A stretch of DNA of 24,275 nt, taken from contig JAFOBK010000184.1 of assembly GCA_017381835.1 (NCBI GenBank), positions 1 through 24,275 of the forward strand. Reading direction: 5' to 3'. Shown one piece after another: positions 8,198 through 14,416 of this stretch. A model generated the notes under the pieces. It ran no database searches. It was not told the DNA's origin and saw only the letters and a program-made list of their open reading frames with translations. Made by a program: the position numbers and the translations under genes. The stretch comes from Oscillospiraceae bacterium. Its GTDB lineage: Bacteria; Bacillota_A; Clostridia; Oscillospirales; Oscillospiraceae. The stretch's first letter is position 1. The number at the start of each line of letters is the position of its first letter.

Positions 8198-8674
8198 TTA
8201 GAAGTAAACCTCCTCCTGGGTGCCGTCGGAGTAAGTGATGACCTTCACACCGTGACCGGAATCGTCGCAGTCATTATATACTTCCACGCTGACCACGGTA
8301 CGCTCCGTGGAGGCAGGCTTGGTTTCCGGCTCGGTGGGCTCCGGCTGGGTAGGCTCCTCAGGCTCCGTGGGTGCGGGCTGGGCAGTTGCCTGCATCACCT
8401 GAATGGTCAGATTGTCATCCAGGGTCAGTTCAGGAGAAAGGGTCAGCACATCGCCCTCATCCAGGGTGATTCTGGCCTGCTCCAGCAGCTGCTCAAGGGT
8501 TTTGCCTTCCGTATCCTCCAGGATGATCGTCTTTCCCTCTGCCAGGAAGGTCACAGTGCGGGATGCAGCTACTGCCGCTTCCGTTTCCTTGGCAGGTGCA
8601 GCTTCCGGCGCTGCGCAGCCGCAGAGCAGCATCGTCAGCACCATGGAACATACTTTTATCAATCCGTTTTTCAT
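8198..8674 (-). CDS. Lipoprotein with DUF348-type domain
   Basis: A 158-residue lipoprotein: positively charged start, hydrophobic stretch and lipobox LLCGC at about residues 16-20. Residues about 38-95 resemble the ubiquitin-like DUF348 domain found in resuscitation-promoting-factor type cell-wall proteins (GKTLEQLLEQARITLDEGD). A Pro/Glu/Thr-rich linker follows, then a short C-terminal piece ending YSDGTQEEVYF, recalling the edge of a G5-like module. The start at 8674 is chosen because GGGAGAG lies just upstream and the signal peptide begins there; an open frame upstream lacks these. It is the first gene of the operon, which starts from the promoter at 8779-8808. It may anchor near peptidoglycan. 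Confidence 0.82.
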   Translation of the reverse strand: MKNGLIKVCSMVLTMLLCGCAAPEAAPAKETEAAVAASRTVTFLAEGKTIILEDTEGKTLEQLLEQARITLDEGDVLTLSPELTLDDNLTIQVMQATAQPAPTEPEEPTQPEPTEPETKPASTERTVVSVEVYNDCDDSGHGVKVITYSDGTQEEVYF

Positions 8675-8778
8675 AGTTTTCTCTCCCAAAACCTGCGTAA
8701 TTTTATTTCTTTCGATAAACTGCCGAACCGCATGAAAAACGGCGGCAAGACAGAAAAACTCGCCAGTATATCTTGTAA

Positions 8779-8808
8779 ATAATAGCATATTTTGCCGAAG
8801 CGTGTCAA
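8779..8808 (-). promoter_or_regulatory. Promoter of the surface O-acylation operon
   Basis: On the minus strand a perfect -35 TTGACA (8803-8808) and -10 TATTAT (8779-8784) are 18 bases apart. The leader to the lipoprotein ATG is about 100 bases. Confidence 0.8.
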
Positions 8809-8841
8809 ACAAAAATGCATACCGGCGGTATAAAAAACAGC

Positions 8842-8876
8842 AAAAAACCGGCCTGGGGAAATGCCCTCAGGCCGGT
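8842..8876 (-). terminator. Terminator after the sensor kinase gene
   Basis: A nine-base-pair stem ACCGGCCTG / CAGGCCGGT is followed on the minus strand by six T. It separates the two-component genes from the downstream surface operon. Confidence 0.88.
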
Positions 8877-8884
8877 ATGGGGAT

Positions 8885-9922
8885 TTAAGAAAGGTCTTTT
8901 AAGCAGACCGTGAATTTGCAGCCGCCATCGGGGCAGTTTTCCGCCGCCACGGTGCCGTTTTCCAGCTGCAGAATCTTATGCACCAGCGCAAGACCCAGGC
9001 CGTTGCCCTCCTGCTTATGGGAGGAATCCGCCTGGTAAAAGCGGGTGAAAATATGCTTCATGGACTCCTCCGGAATGCCGGGGCCATTGTCCTTGATGAC
9101 AAATACGATGCTGTCCGAAGCCTTCCGCAGGCTGATCTGCACCACGCCCTCCTGGGGACTGAACTTCACCGCGTTGCTCAGAAGATTGCTCCACACATGG
9201 TGCATCAGCAGTTCATTGCCGAAGTAGGTGATCTCTTCCATATCCACATCGAACTCGATATTCTTAACAGACCACATAGGCTCCAGGGACACAATAGCCT
9301 GGCGGATCTGCTCATCCAAAGAAAATCGGGTCTGGCCCGTGGGGATCTGCTGATTTTCCAGCTTGCTCAAAAGCAGGATGCTGCCGGTGAGCCGGGAAAG
9401 ACGCTGGGTATTGAAAATGATTTTATCCACATAGGTCTGCTGCTGGGGTGTCAGGTTTTCGCAGTCCTGCAGCAGTGTGGAATAACCCTCGATGGCATTC
9501 AAGGGGGTCTTAAACTCATGGGACACATTGGACACAAAGTCCGTCTGCAAAATCTCCATGGAACCCAGTTCCTGGTTCATCAGATTGAAGCCCGCATAGA
9601 TCTCCTGAATCTCCCGGGAATTGGATTTGGTATGCAGCCGAATGGAAAAGTCACCTTCCGCCACCTTGGCCATGGCAAGCCGCAGCCGTTTCACCGGCAT
9701 AAAGAAAAGCCGGGACAGGAACATAGTAGACACAATGCCAACCAGCATACTCACCACCAGCAGATACATCAGCAGCGGAATATGCCAATGAGGCGGCAGA
9801 AGCTGATCCACAAACCGTCTGAGCCATACCGCCAACACCACACTGACCACGATCTCAGCGGCAACCAGCAGCACCATTCGGACACGGAGGCTGAAAACCC
9901 GCTGTATTCTGTCCTTTTTCAC
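8885..9922 (-). CDS. Sensor histidine kinase
   Basis: A 345-residue membrane sensor kinase. Two membrane segments (about 15-34 and 48-72) flank a very short outside loop of roughly a dozen residues; a HAMP linker follows, then the HisKA box with H135 in SHEFKTPL, the N box NLLSNAVKF, the G1 box DNGPGIPEE and the G2 box GNGLGLAL. It autophosphorylates and passes phosphate to the response regulator encoded just before it. The tiny sensory loop suggests detection within the membrane or through a partner rather than by a large outside domain, as in intramembrane-sensing kinases. The start is GTG, overlapping the regulator stop by four bases (GTGA), so translation is coupled. The signal is unknown. 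Confidence 0.95.
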   Translation of the reverse strand: MKKDRIQRVFSLRVRMVLLVAAEIVVSVVLAVWLRRFVDQLLPPHWHIPLLMYLLVVSMLVGIVSTMFLSRLFFMPVKRLRLAMAKVAEGDFSIRLHTKSNSREIQEIYAGFNLMNQELGSMEILQTDFVSNVSHEFKTPLNAIEGYSTLLQDCENLTPQQQTYVDKIIFNTQRLSRLTGSILLLSKLENQQIPTGQTRFSLDEQIRQAIVSLEPMWSVKNIEFDVDMEEITYFGNELLMHHVWSNLLSNAVKFSPQEGVVQISLRKASDSIVFVIKDNGPGIPEESMKHIFTRFYQADSSHKQEGNGLGLALVHKILQLENGTVAAENCPDGGCKFTVCLKDLS

Positions 9923-10590
9923 TGCCGCACCGCCTTATAACCCACGCCCCGGATGGTGACGATTTTAAAGTCGGGATTATCCCGGAAGCGGTCACGGAGG
10001 CGGCCGATATGGACATCCACCGTATGGGTATCGCTCTCGTTATCATAGCCCCAGATCTCGTCCATCAGCTGATGGCGGGTGAAGATCTTGCCGGGGTAGG
10101 AGATCATTTTGTAAAGCAGCATAAATTCCTTCTGGGGCAGGGTCTGGCTCTCCCCTTTCCAGGTCACCGTCAGAGAATCCAGCTCCATCACCGTGTTGCC
10201 GATGGTCTGCCGCCGGTCATGGATCATCTGGCTGCGCCGCAGCAGCGCACCCACCCGCAGCACCATCTCGTTCACATTGATGGGTTTGACCATATAGTCA
10301 TCGCTGCCGGAGAGGAAGCCCTGGCGCATATCGTCGAAAGCGTCCCGGGCGGTGATCATCATCACCGGGGTCTGATTTCCCCGCTCCCGGAGCCGGCGGA
10401 CAAATTCATAGCCGTCCATCAGGGGCATCATAATATCGGAAATCACCAAATCGAAGTATTCGTTTTCCATGGCGCTGAGGGCTTCTTTTCCGTTGGCAAC
10501 GCCGACGACATCATAGCCGTTTTTCATCAGCACATGGGAAAACAGCTGGCACAGCTCCTGATCATCTTCTGCAATCAAAATTTTCAGCAC
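9919..10590 (-). CDS. OmpR/PhoB-type response regulator
   Basis: A 223-residue regulator with a receiver domain (phosphoacceptor D52 in VISDIMMP, acidic pair D9-D10, K in MVKP) and a C-terminal winged-helix DNA-binding domain (HTVDVHIGRLRDRFRD, RGVGYKAV). It is the partner of the kinase that follows. The start codon is GTG, placed after a GGAGGG site. An AT-rich stretch at about 10610-10630 (TATAGTATAG on the minus strand) probably holds the promoter, but no good -35 box can be assigned. Its neighbour operon for cell-surface modification, 200 bases beyond the kinase, is an obvious candidate target, though this is only by position. Confidence 0.95.
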   Translation of the reverse strand: MLKILIAEDDQELCQLFSHVLMKNGYDVVGVANGKEALSAMENEYFDLVISDIMMPLMDGYEFVRRLRERGNQTPVMMITARDAFDDMRQGFLSGSDDYMVKPINVNEMVLRVGALLRRSQMIHDRRQTIGNTVMELDSLTVTWKGESQTLPQKEFMLLYKMISYPGKIFTRHQLMDEIWGYDNESDTHTVDVHIGRLRDRFRDNPDFKIVTIRGVGYKAVRQ

Positions 10591-10786
10591 AAAATCCCTC
10601 CTTCTGCGTTTTCTATACTATATCATAAATTCTGCCAATTTACATCAACAATTCGTGAATGGCGGCGGGGATGCCCCCGCAGGCAATTTCGTGACTGAAT
10701 GGCCGTCTGTCAAATAAGACTTTTGGGTGTCACCCGATTCGGTCGCTAGTTCCCGCTCTGCGTATGGAAAATACTCGTTAGAACCT
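10591..10786. other. Non-coding gap, no gene seen
   Basis: The first 60 bases hold the leader and probable promoter of the response regulator. A small GC hairpin (GCGGGG/CCCCGC, 10665-10680) follows, and then about 100 bases in which I recognise nothing. The rest of the gap to 11237 consists of the repeats listed separately. Confidence 0.6.
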
Positions 10787-10810
10787 GTAGGGGCGATTAT
10801 CAATCGCCCG
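10787..10810 (+). repeat. GTAGGGG palindrome, variant with CGATT/AATCG arms
   Basis: The unit begins GTAGGGGCGATT and folds back with AATCGCCCG. It shares the GTAGGGG edge with the palindromes at 3098, 11022, 11076, 11133 and 23261, but has different arm sequences. A 23-base copy of the start of the 67-base repeat follows at 10828-10850. Confidence 0.7.
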
Positions 10811-10870
10811 TGCGGTGAAATCCTCCGTTTTCACATTGGGTTTCGGCGAAAAAATACAAGCTTCCAGGTC

Positions 10871-10962
10871 TGTCATCCTGAGTGAGCGCAGCGAATCGAA
10901 GGATCTTGGCAGTATCGGTGGTGCGAAGATCCTTCGACTCCCGTTGGTCACTCAGGATGACA
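10871..10962. repeat. Inverted pair of TGTCATCCTGAGTGA repeats
   Basis: The left arm begins TGTCATCCTGAGTGA and ends CGAAGGATC; the right arm is its approximate reverse complement (GATCCTTCGA to TCACTCAGGATGACA, about 10928-10962). Together they form an element of about 92 bases able to fold into a long hairpin. Motifs of this kind are common interspersed repeats in many bacterial genomes. Confidence 0.75.
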
Positions 10963-10980
10963 TGTTTTAAAGATTATGCG

Positions 10981-11047
10981 TTTTCACATTGGGTTTCGGC
11001 GAATTCGGAAGTGCATGCTGTGCGGGAGGGTCAAGACCCTCCCCTAC
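10981..11047 (-). repeat. 67-base repeat ending in a GTAGGGG palindrome, copy 2
   Basis: It has the same length as the copy at 3057-3123 and matches it at 61 of 67 positions. The palindromic final third is identical in both copies. Confidence 0.85.
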
Positions 11048-11075
11048 AGTCATGGAAATCAGTGCATTAGAACCC

Positions 11076-11102
11076 GTAGGGGCCGGCGCCCTCGACGGCC
11101 CG
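11076..11102 (+). repeat. GTAGGGG palindrome, variant with GGGCCG/CGGCCC arms
   Basis: It starts GTAGGGGCCGG and ends CGACGGCCCG. It is preceded by ATTAGAACCC, which resembles the lead-in GTTAGAACCT of the unit at 10787, showing the family extends outside the palindrome. Confidence 0.65.
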
Positions 11103-11132
11103 TTTATACAAGGCAAAGAATTACACTTTTTT

Positions 11133-11157
11133 CGGCGGGAGCAAGCCCCCGCCCTAC
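11133..11157 (-). repeat. GTAGGG palindrome, variant with GGCGGGAGC/GCCCCCGCC arms
   Basis: On the minus strand it starts GTAGGGCGGGGGCTTGC and folds back with CTCCCGCCG. Same edge, different arms. Confidence 0.65.
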
Positions 11158-11195
11158 AAGTACGAATATACTGCGTTAGAATCCCTGGGGCGCAC

Positions 11196-11232
11196 AAAAA
11201 ACCGACCTGCGAAAATCGGGGCAGGTCGGGTT
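11196..11232 (-). terminator. Terminator of the msrA-tauE-lipoprotein operon
   Basis: A stem of ACCGACCTGC paired with GCAGGTCGGGT is followed on the minus strand by six T. It lies just after the lipoprotein stop. Confidence 0.88.
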
Positions 11233-11237
11233 TTTGA

Positions 11238-12101
11238 TTAGTAGTACAATGTACGGATCACTTCTTCGCAATCCAGTGCGTTCATACCCCGCGCAATGGC
11301 GGGATGGTACAGCAGTTTCAGAATCAGTTCATCCACCGCCGTCAGCTCCTGGGGGATGGAGTAACCCTGCCAGATCAGGCTGTCTTCCCGAAGAATCGTA
11401 TCCTGTACCGGGCCAAGACCGTTGTAGATCTCCTCCATTATCACGGAATTGCGCACTTCCTGCGCCAAATCTGTGCGGATGCAGATCACTTCTTGATAAA
11501 TGGCATTATCGCCGTCATACCAAAATGTCACCGCGCCGTCCAGGCCCACAAAATCCTGACCCATAATGTTCACAAGGCCCTGCGCATCGGTAAAATGGAT
11601 ATTCAGATTGGCTTCGTCGGAATCCTGGGTTTCGGAAATGCCGGGAAAACCTTCCAGGGTGTTCAGCCACTGTGTAAACCGCGTCAGAGTCGCCCAATCC
11701 TCTTCGGTGTAGTCACCGTGAACCATAAACGCAATGGGTTCATCCCATTTCTGCACCAAAGTAGCATCCCCGCCATCGGAAAATTCCGTATCCAGGCTGA
11801 CTTCATTGAACCAGCGGATCACATCTTCCACGGGAACATTTTCAAGATAAAGAGGAGAATGCTCCGGAATTGTTTCCGCTGGCTCGGTCACTTCCGGCTC
11901 TGTTGGTGCGGGTTCTGTAGGTGCGGGTTCTGTCACTTCCGGCTCCGTGGGAGCAGGCTCTGTTTCTTCCGGCTGGGTTGTTGCCGGTTCTGTGGGCGCT
12001 TCCGTTACGGAGGGTTCCGGCAGAATCTCCGGCTTTCTGCCGCAGCCCCAAAGGGACAGCAGCAGCGCCAGGCACAGCAACATGCAAAGAAATCTTTTCA
12101 T
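11238..12101 (-). CDS. Stalked lipoprotein, possible DUF2927-like domain
   Basis: A 287-residue lipoprotein with lipobox SLWGC at about residues 16-20, then a long Thr/Glu/Pro/Ala stalk (about 28-84) made of near-repeats of APTEPEVTEP, and a globular C-terminal half (about 85-287). The latter part (IRTDLAQEVRNSVIMEEIYNGLG) recalls DUF2927, a family of secreted proteins with peptidase-like features; this match is tentative. The stalk is encoded by short direct DNA repeats at about 11880-12000, which could change length by slippage. Its ATG lies three bases after the TauE stop with GGAG upstream, so it is the third gene of the msrA operon. A role in the cell envelope is likely, the activity unknown. 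Confidence 0.75.
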   Translation of the reverse strand: MKRFLCMLLCLALLLSLWGCGRKPEILPEPSVTEAPTEPATTQPEETEPAPTEPEVTEPAPTEPAPTEPEVTEPAETIPEHSPLYLENVPVEDVIRWFNEVSLDTEFSDGGDATLVQKWDEPIAFMVHGDYTEEDWATLTRFTQWLNTLEGFPGISETQDSDEANLNIHFTDAQGLVNIMGQDFVGLDGAVTFWYDGDNAIYQEVICIRTDLAQEVRNSVIMEEIYNGLGPVQDTILREDSLIWQGYSIPQELTAVDELILKLLYHPAIARGMNALDCEEVIRTLYY

Positions 12102-12104
12102 CGT

Positions 12105-12875
12105 TTATACTCCAAACAGCTCCAGCAGCACCTTCACTGCCAGCAGCGCCAGCACTACAAAAATCACGGGACGGACGACCTTGGCGCCGTTCTTGATGGT
12201 GAGACCTGCGCCGATATAATGACCGGCAATGGAGAACACCGCGGCAATCAGGCCTACAGGAATCAGCACTTTGCCTGCCATGAGAGAAGTAGCCAAAGCG
12301 CCAATATTGGAAGAGAAATTGACCACCTTCACATTACCGGAGGCGGTGCGCAGATCCATCTTGGCAAAGTTGCAGAAGATCAGCAGCAAAAAGGTGCCGG
12401 TGCCGGGGCCATAGAAACCGTCATAGCCACCGATCACAAAGGAGGCGCTCCAAACGATCGCCCGCTGGAGCCAGGGGTTGATCTTCCCTTTTTCCTCGGG
12501 GAATTTCTTCTGCTTCAGCATCACAAACGCCACCACCGGCAGTACGATCAACAGCAGATATTTTAAGTAGCGCTCATCCAGGGCGATCTGCAGCTTGGTG
12601 CCCAAATGGGCGCCATAGAGCGCAAAGGCCACGGAAGGAATCGCCAGCGCCCAATCCACGAAGCCGTTTTTTAAGTACCGGAAGGTGGATGCGGCGGTGC
12701 CGATACCGGAGGAGAGCTTATTGGTGCCCAGGGCAAAGTGGGTGGGCAGGCCTGCCAGCAAATACACCGGCACGGAGATAATGCCGCCGCCACCGCCGAT
12801 GGCATCTACAAAGGATGCGCAGAAAACGCCGCATCCGATCAGCAGTACGACCCAAATGGGATATCCGGAAATCAT
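12105..12875 (-). CDS. TauE/SafE family sulfite/sulfonate-type exporter
   Basis: A 256-residue membrane protein of the TauE/SafE (DUF81) family with about eight membrane segments in two related halves. Visible family motifs are FVDAIGGGGGIISVP near the start and the related GGYDGFYGPGTGTF in the middle, and the TNKLSSGIGTAASTFRY segment after the first motif. Such proteins export sulfite, sulfoacetate or other organic sulfur compounds. AGGGAGG precedes the ATG. It lies 18 bases after msrA and three bases before the lipoprotein gene, so the three are co-transcribed. Linkage to MsrA hints at sulfur chemistry, but the substrate cannot be read from sequence. Confidence 0.92.
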   Translation of the reverse strand: MISGYPIWVVLLIGCGVFCASFVDAIGGGGGIISVPVYLLAGLPTHFALGTNKLSSGIGTAASTFRYLKNGFVDWALAIPSVAFALYGAHLGTKLQIALDERYLKYLLLIVLPVVAFVMLKQKKFPEEKGKINPWLQRAIVWSASFVIGGYDGFYGPGTGTFLLLIFCNFAKMDLRTASGNVKVVNFSSNIGALATSLMAGKVLIPVGLIAAVFSIAGHYIGAGLTIKNGAKVVRPVIFVVLALLAVKVLLELFGV

Positions 12876-12893
12876 AGGTTTTCCTCCCTAACA

Positions 12894-13385
12894 TTAAAGT
12901 TTCAGTCTGCCGGAGTCGATCAGTTCCTGGCGGAATTCCTCCGGGTGCTTACGGTAATAATCCTGGTGTTCTTCCTCGGCTGTGTAGAAGGCCGTAAAAG
13001 GCTCCAGGCTGATATAGACTTTCTGGCCGGATGCTTTTTCCAGCGCTGTGATGGCATCCGCCGCCAGCTGCCGCTCCTGCTCCGTTTCATAGTAAACGGC
13101 CAGGGTATAGGAATGGCCCCGGTCAATAAACTGTCCGCCCTCATCAAAGGGATCCACACCGGAAAGGAAAATATCCAGCAGCTGGGCATAGGAGACCAGG
13201 TCTTCATCATAAGCAATGCGGATAGTCTCACGGTGGTCGGTTCGCTGATATTTTACATCCTCATAAGAGGGGTTTTCTTCCATGCCGCCGGAATAGCCGC
13301 TGGTGACAGAGTCTACTCCCTCCATCTCCTGAAAGGTAGGGGTAATGCACCAGAAGCAGCCGCCGGCAAAATATGCTGTTTTCAT
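12894..13385 (-). CDS. msrA: Peptide-methionine (S)-S-oxide reductase
   Basis: A 163-residue MsrA, which repairs oxidised methionine in proteins. The signature GGCFWC holds the catalytic cysteine C10; C13 gives the alternative CxxC form. Other family features are SGYSGG, the YEDV segment, VDPFDEGGQFIDRGHSY and the C-terminal EEEHQDYYRKHP. Length is normal for a lone MsrA without a fused MsrB. An AGGCGGTGA site precedes the ATG. It is the first gene of the msrA-tauE-lipoprotein operon. Confidence is high. Confidence 0.97.
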   Translation of the reverse strand: MKTAYFAGGCFWCITPTFQEMEGVDSVTSGYSGGMEENPSYEDVKYQRTDHRETIRIAYDEDLVSYAQLLDIFLSGVDPFDEGGQFIDRGHSYTLAVYYETEQERQLAADAITALEKASGQKVYISLEPFTAFYTAEEEHQDYYRKHPEEFRQELIDSGRLKL

Positions 13386-13406
13386 CTTCTCACCGCCTTT
13401 TTTCTT

Positions 13407-13435
13407 ATTCTAACAGACAGTTTCAGCAGATACAA
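13407..13435 (-). promoter_or_regulatory. Promoter of the msrA operon
   Basis: On the minus strand TTGTAT (13430-13435) and TAGAAT (13407-13412) are 17 bases apart, about 20 bases before the ATG. Confidence 0.6.
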
Positions 13436-13465
13436 GGTGTAATTTTACCATTTATTCCCCTCCCA

Positions 13466-13626
13466 TTTGTTATAATTCACAAATTATATATATTTTAATT
13501 ATACATAATTCACAATTGATTGGCAAAATATGGTCTATCGATCGCGGGCAAAGCGCGCTGCACCGCAAGGTCGATTGACAGGCTAATAGAAAACACGCCA
13601 CAACAAACCGAAAAGGAGATGTGCAA
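13466..13626 (+). other. AT-rich gap with AATTCACAA direct repeats and a GC hairpin region
   Basis: Two copies of AATTCACAA, about 33 bases apart, lie in a very AT-rich stretch (13470-13525). A candidate plus-strand promoter is TTGTTA and TATATT with 16 bases between, which is weak. From about 13530 a GC-rich segment with partial self-complementarity leads to the ribosome binding site of the small ORF. The abrupt change of composition suggests an inserted repeat. Confidence 0.35.
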
Positions 13627-13710
13627 ATGAAGAAGCTGCTGAAGGCTGTCGGCATGGCCATCGCTGAAGGCTGTGCCGCATATGCTGAAACTTTTAATTA
13701 CATTCGATAA
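13627..13710 (+). CDS. Possible 27-residue small protein
   Basis: A short frame beginning ATG AAG AAG and ending TAA, preceded by AAAAGGAGATGTGCAA, a good ribosome binding site at eight-base spacing. The peptide begins MKKLLKAVGM, has one cysteine (C16) in the middle and ends FNYIR. It has a basic start and an amphipathic or mildly hydrophobic first half, in the general style of small membrane-active or leader peptides. It is faintly reminiscent of AgrD-type signal precursors, but the conserved C-terminal charged tail is absent and no AgrB-like gene is nearby. A hairpin with a short T-rich flank follows at 13721-13743. Whether it is expressed is unknown; it opposes its neighbours in direction. 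Confidence 0.4.
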   Translation: MKKLLKAVGMAIAEGCAAYAETFNYIR

Positions 13711-13714
13711 TTAG

Positions 13715-13743
13715 AAAAAGCCCCCGGTCCAATGGATCGGGGG
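13715..13743 (-). terminator. Terminator of the M20/membrane protein operon, possibly bidirectional
   Basis: A ten-base-pair stem CCCCCGGTCC / GGATCGGGGG with an AAT loop is followed on the minus strand by five T. On the plus strand the tail TCTTGTTATT is weaker but could end the small ORF transcript. Confidence 0.82.
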
Positions 13744-13752
13744 TCTTGTTAT

Positions 13753-14397
13753 TCAGTCTTTCAGAAGCTTGATCATTTTGCCAAGATACAGCAGATAGAC
13801 GATCCGCAGGGCAACACCTGCAAGGCCGGTAATCAGAACCACAATCCCCACAGTTGCAACTTCAGCAAAGCCGATCATCACGCTGAGCACAGCGATAATG
13901 CTGCTGCCTAAACCCACAACCACGCCCACTACAATCTGCCACACAAAGAGGCTGCGCCATCTTTTCGCCAGCTTTCCATCCAACTCCCGGATCACCTCCC
14001 CATGGGAGTAGCACTCCTGATAAGAGGCAATCAGCGTGCAGACAGAAGCGGCAAAGGTGAAAACCGAGCCAAGCAGCGAAGTTCCGGTGGCCGCACCGCT
14101 GTTAATAATGACCACAGCATTCAGGATCATCAGAATCAAGCTGATGCACTGAAATACCGCGCTTTTCCGGTAGCGTCCGCAGGCCGGCCTCAGCCGGTAC
14201 AGCACTGAAAACACAGCAATGGTCACAAAATAACCGATCCAGGTTGTTACATTTCCCAGGGGAATGATCAGGGACAGAACGGAAATGGCCATGCTGGTGC
14301 ACTGGACATACAGCAGGATCGGCAGCCACTTCTGCAAAACTGCCTTATTGGGAACCGGCTCATACTGCAGGATTTCGAGTTCGTTATTTTCGTCCAT
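13753..14397 (-). CDS. Polytopic membrane protein of unknown function
   Basis: A 214-residue protein with a short polar N-terminus and about six hydrophobic segments (roughly 24-46, 52-66, 80-100, 105-122, 150-172 and 178-208). I recognise no family motif. A polar stretch with YQECYSHGEVIRELDGKLAKRWR lies between the fourth and fifth segments and may face the cytoplasm. The ATG follows AAAGGAGGAAAAG and lies 19 bases after the M20 stop, so it is the second gene of that operon. A link to peptide handling is only positional. Confidence 0.75.
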   Translation of the reverse strand: MDENNELEILQYEPVPNKAVLQKWLPILLYVQCTSMAISVLSLIIPLGNVTTWIGYFVTIAVFSVLYRLRPACGRYRKSAVFQCISLILMILNAVVIINSGAATGTSLLGSVFTFAASVCTLIASYQECYSHGEVIRELDGKLAKRWRSLFVWQIVVGVVVGLGSSIIAVLSVMIGFAEVATVGIVVLITGLAGVALRIVYLLYLGKMIKLLKD

Positions 14398-14416
14398 ATC
14401 TTTTCCTCCTTTATTC

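Noticed and set aside
6812..8782. 656-codon open frame on the plus strand
   Set aside because: It mirrors the repeat-containing surface protein and lipoprotein. The opposite strand has the catalytic triad, lipobox and coupled starts, and the repeats keep this strand open.
10787..11157. Cluster of repeats that might be a CRISPR array
   Set aside because: Units differ in sequence and orientation, spacing is irregular and no cas gene is present.
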